Shown here piece after piece: positions 22,108-33,820 of a stretch of DNA of 64,000 nucleotides. Position 1 is the first letter of the stretch. Every line of letters begins with the position of its first letter. Under the pieces are notes generated by a model that saw nothing but the letters and a program-made list of their open reading frames with translations, ran no database searches and was not told where the DNA came from. A program made the position numbers and the translations under genes. Origin of the DNA: Epinephelus fuscoguttatus (lineage: Eukaryota; Chordata; Actinopteri; Perciformes; Serranidae); NCBI RefSeq assembly GCF_011397635.1, contig NC_064764.1:40786955-40850954 (forward strand), given 5' to 3'.

Positions 22108-23775
22108 GGGAACTCCACCGATTTTACACATCAAAGTTTGTGTGCGGGTTTTTGGGAAGTACGAGTGCATATGTGGGAAAAAAGGTTGTATTGACGAACG
22201 GTTGGGGCTGAAGAGAATCTGTGGAAGCTCATTTCTGCCAGTGTGATAAGAAAAGATCCTGTCAGACAATATTATGAGACTTTCTCAAATAAAGACTTGT
22301 CACAAAAAAAACAGACTAGTATCTCAAGATAACATGAAAGACTTTGTATCTTAAAATAATGTGAAACAATGCTAATTCATTATTAGATTTAAGAGTCGCT
22401 TTTGAGAAAGTTTTTTAATATTTTGAAATACTAACTCTACATTGAGAGAGTTCCTTTTTATTTTGAGGTAATGAAGTCATTATTTTGGGCGAGTTTCTCA
22501 TTATTTTGTGATACTGGGTAATTATTTTTGAGTAATTATTTTTTATTATATTTGGAATATCTCATTACGTTGAGAACATTTCTCTATTTCAGAAGTGACT
22601 TTAAGAAAGTTTGTCATTATTTTGAGATCAGTCATTTTTGAGAAAATGCATAATTATTTTGGAACACAAACTGATTACAATTAGAATATTTATCTATGTT
22701 TGAGATAAGTCATTATTTTGAGAAAAATCCTCCTTTTCACAAAGTTTGTCATTATTTTGAGATCAGTTATAATCGAGCATGTTTTCCAACATTTCTCTGT
22801 TTCAAAATAAGTGATTTTGGGAAAGTATCTCAGTTATTTTGAGATGCTAACTCGCTACATTGAGGTTTTTCTATTTAGATTTTCAAGTCATAGTTATTTA
22901 ATGACACTGAGTCATTGTTTTGAGAGTTTCTCATTTTGTGATACTCAAAGTTTCTTATTAGGTCTCATTTTGAGATCCTATGACTTTATTTAGACGGAGT
23001 CATTATTTCAAGATAATTAAAGGATAACCTGCATTTTTCAACCTAGATCCTATTCCCCCATGTAAATTAGACAAATTTTAAATCTGGCCCAGTATTAAGT
23101 GAACAGAGCAACAGGCTGTAATGGAGGCACACAGGGCAATTAACTATATGTCCATTAAAAGTGGTTATTTTTGCCCCAGAGCGACACAGACTGTTGTTGT
23201 AAGTGGCTGAAGCGTCTTTTTACCGTTTGCTTGATCAGGTCTGTTGTTGCTTTGTTAAGCTAAAGTCTCCTTCTGAAATATCACGAGATGTCACTTGTTG
23301 CAGTGGAAAATTGAGTGTACATAAAACCGTTGTTCACCTCAGTCTCTTTGACCAATTTGCATAAGGACATATGGCCCTTGTTGACAAATGCCAAACTTAT
23401 CCTACAAGTCTTTATTTTTTGAGATATTGTCATTATTTCCAGACGGTTTCTCATGACTAAGATCTTTTCTGTCATCACATTGGCAGAAATGTGTTTCCAC
23501 AGTAAGACAAGTTTGAAAGTGTGAAGAAATCTGGGGATTTGTTAGAAAGAAGTGTTTACCAGACCTCTGCAGGCTTAATTTGCAGCTACTAGCTTAACAC
23601 ACCCAAATCTCTTCTGAGCTGTTGGTGGTCGGGTTGCATTGTGGGTAATGTAGGCACCAGGTTTAGACCAGGAAGAATAATTTGTGAAATTAAGAGACGA
23701 CTCCTTTATAAAAGTGTCCACTGAGTCTGAGAATGTTTCAGGAGTGAAAGTGTAAAATCGGTGGAGTTGTCTTTA
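22108..23775. mobile_element. TTAA-type inverted-repeat element in the RFTN2 3' UTR
   Basis: AACTCCACCGATTTTACAC at 22111-22129 and its perfect inverse at 23750-23768. TTAA lies just outside both ends (22104-22107 and 23776-23779). The interior holds the array at 22270-23010 and, from about 23017, the start of another TTAA-type repeat (TTAAAGGATAACCTGCATTT). Confidence 0.65.
22270..23010. repeat. Degenerate array rich in CATTATTTTGAGA
   Basis: Repeats of AGTCATTATTTTGAGA and GTTTCTCATTATTTTGAGAT in varied states, resuming briefly at 23405-23465. Short inverted symmetry (CTCA and TGAG) suggests a palindromic ancestral unit. Related to 51230-51930. Confidence 0.6.
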
Positions 23776-24274
23776 TTAAACGCCATGAAAGGGATGTTGT
23801 TTTAAAGAAGATATGATGCTGCTGTATATAAATATATTAGATGTTAGTCATCATTGTGCAGATTCTGACTTACTGTGATGCATGTTATATTGCGTCTTTG
23901 GGGGGAAGTAATGAGATCAAAGGAACTGAGAGTATAGTTTTAGGTTTCTAGTGATGTACACACACACACACGCCGCCCACATCTTGACTGCTCCATGTTT
24001 TAAATGTGTTACGCTCCACAAACTCCCCGTCAGAGTTTACTAAATGTCAGTATTAATATTCCAGCCTTTCCTTTTTTTGGAGAGTTGTACATTTTGCCTC
24101 CTTTTTTATTGCATTAAACACTATTTCCCATGGTTTGTGCGTCATGTCTGATTAGCAGCGTCTTCTGCAGTGTTGGTTATGACTCAGTCTGGTTATGATT
24201 AATCAACACAAGTGTCAGATTTCACACCCGTCTGCAGGAAAACACTGAATAACTTTCAAATGTCCACACAGCCA

Positions 24275-25344
24275 CCTGAATAATAGGTCTTTTTTATTAA
24301 CAGACATCATGAAAATGTCGACAGTAACAAAATTTTTTAGTCCATTTAAAAAAAAAAGTGGGTTTGGATTGACAAGACTCCTCCCACAAAATAACTTAAT
24401 GAGGGGGAGGGTAAAAGAAGGGAGGTTGTGCTCCGATACGTAAATGTGGCCAATATTTCATCCTTTCCTCGAGGTATTTACTCGTTAAATATCAAGTAAA
24501 GAACTGGCCTACAGCAGCGCAGTCCTGTCACGTGTCTATCAGTCGAGGAGAGGGGAATATCAGGCACATTTCACACAGTATTAAAATGGGGGCATGTCAC
24601 AAAGCAGGATCAGAGTTAGCCAACGAGCCTTCCTAAATACTCTGAAACACTGTTCAGAGGCCAAAGAGAAAGAATATCTGACTGCTAGTACACTAACAAA
24701 GCTAGAGATTAAGTTTCTTTGATCACTACCACACAAGCCACACACCTACAGTTGTGTTTTAATAGCATTATTAAGTCAGCAGGCTAATTTAGTGATCCAT
24801 TTCATGGGACAACCCCCCGAAAAACAGAATGGTAGGCAACACAAGCAGATAGAGAAACAGAAGCAGACACAAAAAGTGAAGCACCATCAGAAAACATGAC
24901 AGTGAATTAAGAGAGGAGGAGAAGGAGGAGGAGGAGGAGGGAGGAGTGGGGTTATATACAGAGGGAGGGGAGGCTGTCAGTGTGTGCCTTTGTCAACAAT
25001 ACAGGTCACCATGATTACATTTTTTTTTTTGCAAATCCAGCTGCTTAAAGAAGATTAAAGGAAAAAGGGGTTTCCCCTAGAGGAGTAGTGTGAGAGCAGG
25101 GGCTGCGTCCAGAGACACAGTGTGAGTCTGGACAAACACAGAGAGTGTACATAGGATAGAAAACGTCATCTTGTCCTGCAGGCATGGCTGAACTCTGCTC
25201 CCGCTATTCTTTAACCCTTACTTCCTTTGAGATAGACACAGGTGACGAGGGTGGAGGGACATGGACAGTGTTACTAGACAGGAGCCTTAATACACTGTAG
25301 TGTGTTTATATATTTATATGTGTGTGTTGTGTGTGTGTGTATGC

Positions 25345-25390
<46 letters not shown>

Positions 25391-25461
25391 TGTGTCTCCT
25401 CTGTCGTGTGTGAAGTCGTGTGTTTTACATGTGTCTCCCTTTATGGCAGCAGCTTGTTTCT
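24275..25461 (-). other. MOB4: MOB4 3' untranslated region (probable extent)
   Basis: Sequence downstream of the MOB4 stop on the minus strand. A TTTATT at 24293-24298 reads as AATAAA on the minus strand and is the likely poly(A) signal. It contains a GGA-rich tract (24913-24946) and a (TG)n microsatellite (25348-25388). It ends about 150 bp from the last RFTN2 signal, so the two genes are tail to tail. Confidence 0.55.
25348..25388. repeat. (TG)n microsatellite in the MOB4 3' UTR
   Basis: About twenty uninterrupted units, 75 bp downstream of the MOB4 stop on its strand. Confidence 0.95.
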
Positions 25462-28400
25462 TTAGGCCTCGCTCTCCCCGGCTGATGAGGTGTTCTGCAC
25501 TTCCTCCTCCAGAATGGGCACGATCAGGTTGTCCTTGGACATCAGATTGTACTTCATGACGAAGCGCGTGAACCGGTGACACAGGAACGTTTCATTCTGT
25601 ACACAGACACACGCGCCACAATAAATGAAGTCCTGCGAACTGCTTTTAAGAAAAGGTTAAAGACAGAAAAGTTACACAAGGATCTGGTTCAGGAAGTCCT
25701 CCCTGACACCGACTGTTTACTGCACCTGGGAATATTATCTATGAGCATGGTCTGTTTTTGTAATTAAATTCTAATTGCATTTTTAACATGAAAATTGTTC
25801 ATAAATAACGTTCGAGATGAGCAGGGCCTGTGCAGAACTGATGACCAGCGATCGCTTCACACGGTTTGCCAGTTAGATTCATGTCTGACTTCATCCCGAC
25901 CCTGACGTCATACAAAAGTGGACCGCAATAATCTTGTGAGATCAAGGCGGCCGCAGTTTTTAGAGCCAGGTGCTGCAGTTGCTCTTTACGGACTGCAAGA
26001 CCCGGAGCATGATGGGAAACGTCTGGCTCTCACCTGATCAAACAGCTGACTGGTTTAGATGTTGACTCAATGAGATGATGTTTAATATAAACTCCTAATT
26101 TTTGTTGAATGGGAGAGAGCTTGATTTTACTTCTCTGATTCTTTAAATAGTTTACATGTTGAGTGACTGATGGTGAAGTTTAGTAGTCACTCAACATCTG
26201 TTCATGTAGTCATGTACAGAACTGAGCCTGTAGCCACTGCGGCAAGGACACACGCTCTACCCACTAAGCCACCGGGCCATGCCCTGCCTTACTGTTTAGA
26301 GACTCAAGTTTCAATTTAAGAGACTAATTGTACCTAAACAAAAACAACAAAAAAACTCAGAATTAATTCCAAAACATGGGCATCTTTAAAGTGTACTCGC
26401 TTCATGAGATACTTCCAGTGAAACCTACCTCATACTTGTCAAATATCTGGCGGTGATGGAAGTAGGCATGAGAGAATATCCTATAGATACGACGACAGAC
26501 GGAGCCCAGTTTGGCCACTGATGACTCCTTGATGCTCACCCTAAAAACAGAAGACAAATCACACAATCACAATCAGAAATACTTTATTGATCCCCGAGTA
26601 GAAATTGTGATTCATTACAGCTGCTCCGATGTAAGGAATAGAGATTTATATTGTAAGTAAGACTAGGCGTGTGAAATAGAAGTGTGTAAATATCAAGTAA
26701 TAAAACGCAATAAAAGAGAAATAAAAATGTGTATTATACTACAATGTCTAACACTAGTACTTGAGACGTTGAGAATAAAATATATATCTTCACTGTGCTG
26801 AGTCTGTAAGTGTGTAAAAATATACAAATCTGCAGCTGACTTTTGTAACTAGAGTGTCTGCTCATTGTTTTTGTTTTCTGGCTCACAGCTCTACAGTTCT
26901 GGTTCACTCTCGCTGCTCTCATAGTGTTGTTTTCAGAAAAATCTGTAAAATGCCACAGTGCACCAGCTGCTCAGCAGGAAACAGCAGACAAACACAGTGG
27001 AGCATTTAGCAGCTAAAGAGACAGATATGTCCCCTGGGAGATTGTGTTCACACTGTGTTTCTGCTGCCCCCAAGCGACCACAGAAAAATCAGGTTTAGGG
27101 AGGACCACTGACCTGCTGGGGAAGTATTTGTTGCTATTGAGAAGACAGGCAGCTCCGTCCAGCGTGTGCCTGGTGTAATCAATGGCAGGGCACTGTGGAC
27201 ATGTAAATATGACCGTCATTAACAGACATAAATCATACTTTGGGATACATACATACATGGAGATAATTCTACTTATAAATGTGACAAAAACGATGTTCCT
27301 AACTCACCTCTTTGGGTGTCTTGTGGGCAGCACATAAAAAGATCCACTGCTCTGTGGCTGTCATCTGAGTGCAGGTGTCTGGATGGCATTCACTCTGAAG
27401 GAGGAGAGACAAGTGTCACTACAGCTGATGTGATGTCGATACGAAGTCACGATAAACTTATTTAAACCACTCCTCAGAAGGACCTGCTGTTTCACCTCTT
27501 TTATCAGATGTGATACTGGACATGACAATGTGCGACTACAGCAAAATGATTCAGGCATGATGATGAAACTATCTGATTAATTGACTAAAGAGATGCTGAT
27601 GATTTTGGTGTCTATGTTCCTTTTATAAAAATGGGTAAAATAACTGCTCTTTACCCCAAAAAGTGCCTTTAAAACATTAAATTGCATCTAATTTAGATCT
27701 TTGTCTTTAGTACTAACACAAGATTGACAAAACTTCCTTCAATCTAAGCATCCTCAAAATACGAAAATTAGAAAAAGTCTGTCTATCTGGTGAGTTCGAT
27801 GACTTACCTGCAGTTTTACAGCTAGTCCATTGAGCTCCAGGCAGAACTGCCTACAGACACACACACAACAAGAGCAACATTAGGAGACAATAACATGAAC
27901 GAGTCATCCTGCTGTATCTAATGACAATTTAAACACAATTTATGGGCAGGGGTTAAAAGTTACTTGAGAAGCTAAGTACATCTATACTGCACGCTGCTCT
28001 CCTGTTCATTATCATCTATTCATCTTTTGTATAAATCCTATGTCCTCACATTTTTGACACTGTAAACTAAGCAAGAAATCCAGAACCATTTATGGTATGT
28101 TTGAGGTACCTTCAAAATAGCATAACATTATTTCATATTAGTTAAATACAATGCATCAAGGAGGTCAAGACGTCCTATGTTGTGTTCATACCGGGCACGA
28201 AAATAAAACAATTCATGCAAGTGAATTACATGTAAAGTCAATGTGATGTGGTCAGACGCGACATGGATGCAGCATGATGGGTGGAGTGAAGCAACGAGAG
28301 TGACGTGAATTAAGCGGCATGAATGAAGCAAGCAGCGTTTTTTTTTTCATTGTTTTCCATGTAGACATGCAGCACACATGCGCACACTCAAACGCCAGAG

Positions 28401-30631
28401 CGACGCTGTTGTGGCGCACAAACGTTCCAGAGGACCTATTTTTATATGGATTTTTTTTAGAGCTTTTTTGCCTTTAATTGATAGGACAGATGTTTTAGCG
28501 TGAAAGGGGGAGAGAGAGGGGATGACATGTAGCAAAAGGCCGAACGTGCAGCCACTGCAGAAAGGACAGAGCGTTTGTACATGGGGCACCTGCTTTACCA
28601 GGTAAACTAATGAGTGCCCTGTGAGCACCTATTTTTCAGGACGCAAAGACTGCGCCTTGAGATAAACTGAGCTCAACAGACGTTTTAAGACGCAACATGT
28701 GTATGAGCCCTAGCACAGTTCTGCTGAACTGGGTTAAGTGAATGAATAAAGAGATCAAAAAAGAAACATAAAGAAATCCACAACCCCTGAACCTTCCAAT
28801 AACATGTAAAATAATGTGTCCAAAGTATTCAAACTTCTTCAACATACCTGAGATGCTCATACTTCCACACTCCTTCATCCTGACCCTCTGGAGGCTCCAG
28901 GATTTTGTCGATATTGGAGCAATCTGATCTAATGTTCTGCTGAATGTACTGAAACAGAACCATCACACAACACATTGTTATTAGAGACCCTCACAGAGCC
29001 ACAGCAACATACAAGATCTCCATCACCTTTATATGGCCACAATACACTAGTAACACTACTCTCTTCTTGTAAGCTCACACACCTGAGGTCCCCAAACATG
29101 AGGTCCACAGCTGGATAGTTTTCATATCAGTGTTCATCTTACCAAGTGACAGTGTGACATTTTCTCTTTGCGTTACCCTGAACAGTGTCTCCATTGTACT
29201 AAAACTTTGGAGGAGAGTCACTTGTTGGGTTAACTTAACCTGCTGAAGCCTGATACAAACCTCCTCTGATATTAGGAATGCATTTTGTCTTTCATCGCTT
29301 ACATTGGAACAGCATTAGAAGGGGATCTGTTCATGGCAAGTAGGGACAGGACGAAAGATTACAGCAAACATTCCTCCTGTTCACTCAGCAACCATATGGG
29401 CACATGAATATTGTGTCAGGACACACATGGAATAATGTCCTTAGACTTCAATTTTCTAAACATATTTATTGTAGCTGCTGACTGAAATAAGCAATAAATG
29501 CCTTGAATAACGTACACAATGATTGTTTATACTTACATAAAGTCAACCACTCAGAAAAAGCATGTTACCCGATCATTCATTTTAAAGCCATCATCGGCTG
29601 ATACTGATAACATGCTGATATTACCGTGCATCCCTAAAACATAGTTATGAATACTATATACCATTTATGCCAACATATCCCCCTAAATCCTACAAATTGG
29701 ACTTTTGACTGGACCTTTGATACCTTTATTTATTGGTTTATTCACAGATTCAGATTACCGTAAAACTTCAATTTTAAGCCAAGCCCCAATTAATCACCTA
29801 GGCCCTTTTACTTGCCTGGTGTAGTAACACGTTTTAAGAAACAAACGCCTGTCTCAATTAGAGGCCTGGTCTGATTCCCAAGCAGTTTTTTATAGAAGAT
29901 CTTCTGAGGTATAAAAGTGGGCTTTTGGCTACTTCAAATTATGTGTCTATTCCATGATAACCCTGTAAGTTATTCTTATTAATCAGAGGGCTTTTTCATA
30001 AAAAATAATCCAAGCTGTGAGGACTGTTTTAACAGGATAAAATGGTGTTGTGTCAGTGTGCAGGGTGCTGTAACTCACTCTGTCTCTGACACTCTGTCAA
30101 AGCTAAATCAAATGAATGATTCATAGGTGATATATTGTCTGAAGCCTAATTTCATACAAGTAATATTCATACTGGTTTAAATACACAATTTGATTGTATT
30201 TCCTGATCTTTGCTGAGCAACAGTTTTGTGTAAAAGGAATTAAAGGCCTGTCTCAAATACAGGCCTGTTGATTTCAGTGATTTAAGCAAATAATAGCCCG
30301 GGCTATTAATTCAAGTTTTACGATAATTATACTACATATAATGGACAAATTCATCACGTAGTATTATCATGGGTAAGATAAGAATCTACTGATATCTTGG
30401 AGAAATTCACAAGCTACCCTGCAGTAAATATAGCAACATTGATCAATAATTATAATAAAATAATATGACTTGCTTTATTCTGAAATGGGCCTTTTTGCGT
30501 AATGAGTACTTTTACTTTTAATACATTTTAAAATGTAGGAGTTTAACTTGAAACATGGTAGTATTACAGTGTGACACTGCTACTTTTACTGAGCTCTGAA
30601 TACTTCTTCAACCACTGACAGATGGGTGGGG

Positions 30632-30678
<47 letters not shown>

Positions 30679-31505
30679 CATGTCAACACACCTGTTGGAC
30701 AGCCAGGGTGCTGTCCATCTCCTCAAATGATTCATCCGGCCAGTTGTAGAAATCCTACACATGGAGGGAGGATAATTTTAGTCTACACACTCAGAGTGGA
30801 CAGAGCTGCTATTGTAGCATAAACAATGCTAACCACATAACTATCATCTGACGTGAACTAACGACCCTGCCGTCATTACACATATATGACCAATGACATG
30901 ACGAAAGGAAGCTAACGTTAGCCATGCTACGCTAACTTAAGTTTGGTGACAAGCTCTCTGCTGAGAGAACACCTTACTGTTAAAGCTAGCAGCCGTTTAT
31001 TTTTCTACATTATCACACAGATTACGAAGCTAACCTGACGCTAGCTAGTTAGCTTGATAACGTCAGCCGGGGTGCGACTGCTTCCTGCAAAGAAAACAAC
31101 TAAAGAGCAGTAGATAAGTTAGCCACAGTGGCGATATAGACTCGTTTGTGAACCAAATTGGCTGAGTGGCTATATAGGCAACATTTATTGATACGCAACG
31201 GAGCTGATAAATGTAGAGCAAACCCTATTTAATTTAACGTTCATCCAGGAACTAGACGGGAGCAGCAGCTAACGATAGCTAGCTGGCTATTTCCAGGTCA
31301 GGCCCCTTCTTATGTGTAGTCTGCGACCTGAGTTATCGACAAAAGACGTGAAGTAAAACACCAGGACTCGAGTGAGACTTTATCGCAGAGTCGTGGGAGG
31401 TTGTTCGCGGTGTTGTTGGGGTGTTCCTGCGGGGTGGAAACGCACCTTTGCCTTGGTTCCAGGCCGATTCCTCCTGAGAACTGCAGTACCCTCCGCCATG
31501 ACCAT
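25462..31505 (-). CDS. MOB4: MOB family member 4 (phocein), complete
   Basis: Eight minus-strand exons in transcript order: 31446-31505 (ATG at 31503-31505), 30692-30754, 28848-28948, 27808-27850, 27308-27394, 27113-27192, 26429-26540 and 25462-25596. They sum to 681 nt, or 226 aa plus stop; human MOB4 has 225. The N-terminus is [18 protein letters not shown] and the end is [15 protein letters not shown]. The Mob zinc-binding ligands are in place: Cys92 and Cys97 (CHPDTC) and His169 and His174 (HAYFHH). The one-residue length difference falls in the variable tail. MOB4 is the Mob-like subunit of the STRIPAK phosphatase/kinase complex, in cytoplasm and Golgi, with roles in vesicle trafficking and dendrites. 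It lies downstream of HSPE1 on the same strand, as in mammals. The exon 2 donor is followed within about 15 nt by a long dinucleotide repeat. Introns carry a SINE, MITE copies and a TTAA-type fragment. Confidence 0.97.
26570..26770. repeat. Retroposon-derived repeat in a MOB4 intron
   Basis: AATCAGAAATACTTTATTGA then TCCCCGAGTAGAAATTGTGA is a block frequent at the ends of fish non-LTR retroposons. A similar tail sits at 33222-33255. Confidence 0.5.
28440..28625 (-). repeat. tRNA-derived SINE fragment
   Basis: On the minus strand, TTAGTTTACCTGGTAAAGCA is a decayed tRNA-like A-box head. It is followed by CCCCATGTACAAACGCTCTG and ACATGTCATCCCCTCTCTCT, as in a widespread teleost SINE. The B box has decayed. 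Confidence 0.55.
29570..29637 (-). repeat. MITE family B end fragment
   Basis: Ends in GATATTACCGTGCATCCCTA, like the right end of 16312-16611. Only about 70 bp remain. Confidence 0.5.
29758..30322. mobile_element. Inverted-repeat element family C, copy 1
   Basis: Starts CCGTAAAACTTCAATTTTAA and ends TTAATTCAAGTTTTACG, which are inverted. The interior reads CCTGTCTCAATTAGAGGCC and CCTGTCTCAAATACAGGCC. A second copy is at 62222-62803. Target duplication not clear. Confidence 0.6.
30633..30677. repeat. (AC)n microsatellite near a MOB4 splice donor
   Basis: About 22 units. The MOB4 exon 2 donor (minus strand, after 30692) lies about 14 nt away. Confidence 0.95.
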
Positions 31506-31640
31506 CTCGACAGAATACCCGGATGTTCGTCAGCCGCTGTGTTGTAGCAGCGGACTCGGATATGAATCACAGACGGCGCAACGAGCACGACGCGACGGGC
31601 TCATATTTAATTTATTTTAGGTTATTAGAGGTTTATTTTA
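31506..31640 (-). promoter_or_regulatory. MOB4: MOB4 5' UTR and probable promoter
   Basis: CpG-containing, GC-richer stretch directly upstream of the MOB4 ATG (minus strand), flanked by AT-rich DNA further out. No TATA box stands out. The transcription start is not visible from sequence, so this is positional inference. Confidence 0.4.
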
Positions 31641-32029
31641 ATTAATTACACATTTATAACCAACACTGGAAAGTAAATAATTACATTTACTCGAATACTG
31701 TGCTTTATTAAAAAAAAAACACGAGGTAGCTGTAGGCTCCTCAGTGGAGGAGTTTGTCAGTATTCAAATACTTAACTTAAAGGGAAACTTCACCCATTTC
31801 CAGAGTTCATACATGTTATCTTTAAGGTCTGAGACAGTCCAAAATTATTAGTAAAAATGAACCAAATCTAAATCTAAAGTGCTAAAACTCAAATTCGTGA
31901 TGTCATAGAGTATAAAGTCTGGAGCTGCTCCTTAACACAATGACTGGTGGAAGATGTTATAGATGACACTGAGAGGAATGTTCTGAGTATATGGGTATAT
32001 TTGCTGTTTCAACAGAACAAAGCTCATTT
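31641..32029. other. HSPE1-MOB4 spacer, no gene seen
   Basis: AT-rich sequence with a TTAA-type repeat start near 31780 (TTAAAGGGAAACTTCACCC). No exon recognised. Confidence 0.4.
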
Positions 32030-32550
32030 GGATATCTGGAAAGAGATTAAGTATCTCAGGGTCTTGTTCACAGTGAGGGTAAAATGGAGCGTGAGACGGA
32101 TCGGTGGTTTCGTGTGGCCTGCGCCGGACCGAGGTGGTGAAGAAAGAATGCAGTCGCGGATACAAGCGGCTGAAATGAGTTTCCTCAGTAGGGTGTCTGT
32201 TTGGGCTCAGCCTTAGAGATAGGGGGAGGAGTCAGACATCTGAAGGGAGCTCGGAGTAGAGCTGCTGCTCCTTCGCATTGAAAGGGGTCAGTTGAGGTGG
32301 TTCAACATCTGATCAGGATCCTCCTGGACACCTCCTGTTAGAGGTGTTCCAGGCATGTCCCACTGGTAGGAGGCCCCGGGGCAGACCCAGAACACACTGG
32401 AGGGATTACATATCTCATCTGGTCTGGGAACACCTCAGGGTCCTCCAGGAGGAGCTGGAAAGCATTGCTGAGGAGAGGGACATCTGGAATACTTTGCTCA
32501 GCCTGCTGTCCTCACAACCCAGCTTTGGATAAGCAGTTGAAAAAGGATGG
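32030..32550 (+). mobile_element. Non-LTR retrotransposon 3' fragment (LINE), copy 1
   Basis: Contains ATACAAGCGGCTGAAATGAG and, at 32344-32532, a frame reading [20 protein letters not shown] then SHLVWEHLRV. This is the well-known C-terminal end of a fish LINE reverse-transcriptase protein. Upstream parts are deleted or shifted, and it ends GGATAAGCAGTTGAAAAAGG. Confidence 0.7.
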
Positions 32551-33654
32551 ACATCTGGACAGAGGCTATGATATGGTATCATATCATCATAATGGTATCT
32601 TGACAGCCTATCAGAGGGTGGCACACACAGAAAGAACCTGCCTCACTGTCAGATGGAAGCACACAGCTACACCACACCTCAAAACATTTTCTGTATTGTA
32701 CTGTACACGGAGCTTCTGCTGTATTAACTGTTGTCAGAATAAACACAGACTTGTCATAAATCCTTCTTACATAACGACACAACCCAGAGGCCCACCAGTA
32801 AAATCAACAGGGACTCAACAGAAGGCCCTGGGGGACTCCAACAGGTCGATCCGGCCCTGACAGTCACTCAGTAAATAGTTAAATTAGCTCCACGTTCACC
32901 AGCTGCAGCTTTAAATACTGCTGAAGACAAGAATGCATCACTAGTAATACCAATACAAATTACAGTATGTAATCTATTTTACACAACAGGTACTTTAACT
33001 GTTAAATAACTTACCTCACTTTTGACTGTGTTAATATATTTCGTTATATATACACACACACTATACCTAACTATATAATATTACACCCAGACTATGTATC
33101 AGTCCCGTTACACTAAATACCATTACTTAGCCATATGAGACTGTATGCTGTGTGACCCACTGGTTGTTCTGGTAGTTACTGGTTTGTGAACGTTGGATGT
33201 TGTTTGTGTAATTCAAAGCACTCTCTGGCACAAGAATTTCCTTCAAGATAAATAAAGTTATATTGAATTTAATTAATATTCTTCACAAAATCAGACTGTC
33301 ATCAAACTTGCACGTTGTCTTACAGTACAAGTTTAGTTTGGACTTACAGTATGTCGCCCTTTAGAGTAAGATTTGCCTTTTTAAAAATCAACATGGAGTG
33401 AAATCAGGTGGGTTTATCAAGCTCTACGCCCCAAGGTTTCATTTGTTCTTGCACAAGTCATGTCCATTTCTGTTTGAGGTAGTAAACAGTAGTTATACAA
33501 GTATACACGAGTACTGAGGGCGGCCGCAAGACACAGTCAAAAGCTACAGAAAAATTTATTAAGTGGACCTTGACTTCAGAATATTTAATCATGGGTACAC
33601 TGGACATAAACTGCTTAATTTCAGTTTGAAACAAGGAGACAAAAAGACAACGAT
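32551..33654. other. HSPE1-MOB4 spacer, no gene seen
   Basis: No exon recognised. A retroposon-like tail is at 33222-33255 (AAGAATTTCCTTCAAGATAA). The 131-codon frame at 32465-32860 overlaps the LINE end and is not a known protein. Confidence 0.45.
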
Positions 33655-33820
33655 CAACAGTTCACCTTTATTATTGTAACAAAATGTGGTTAGAATTATT
33701 TACAATTGTATAACATAGAAAAAGAAAAGAAGAACAGACATGACAGAGGAAACTTAATGTCTTCTCTCCGGGGATGATGACAGGGACCGACATGATCTAC
33801 AGCAACAACACGATGAAGAC
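33655..33820 (-). other. HSPE1: HSPE1 3' UTR
   Basis: Follows the HSPE1 stop on the minus strand. TTTATT at 33667-33672 (AATAAA on the coding strand) is a suitable poly(A) signal, giving a short UTR of about 160 nt. About 2.1 kb separates this end from the MOB4 start. Confidence 0.6.

Larger units (their letters stand above)
21191..24135 (+). other. RFTN2: RFTN2 3' untranslated region (probable extent)
   Basis: Non-coding DNA downstream of the RFTN2 stop. Candidate poly(A) signals are AATAAA near 22289 (early), ATTAAA near 23775 and ATTAAA at 24113-24118 (last, before a T/G-rich stretch). The UTR is largely made of a TTAA-bounded inverted-repeat element (22108-23775) and a degenerate array inside it. 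The long form is an inference; the early signal would give a UTR of about 1.1 kb. Confidence 0.5.

Noticed and set aside
25302-25582. Frames with long Cys-Val or Thr-His runs
   Set aside because: Translations of (TG)n or (CA)n microsatellites. The same applies near 5548-5779, 14889-15108, 17489-17761, 18287-18529, 30622, 41461-41766 and 50513-50887.
25576-25767. 63-codon plus-strand frame beside the last MOB4 exon
   Set aside because: Partly antisense to MOB4 and without a known domain.
32465-32860. 131-codon frame after the LINE fragment
   Set aside because: Starts in the LINE in the wrong frame and continues into unrelated spacer; not a recognised protein.
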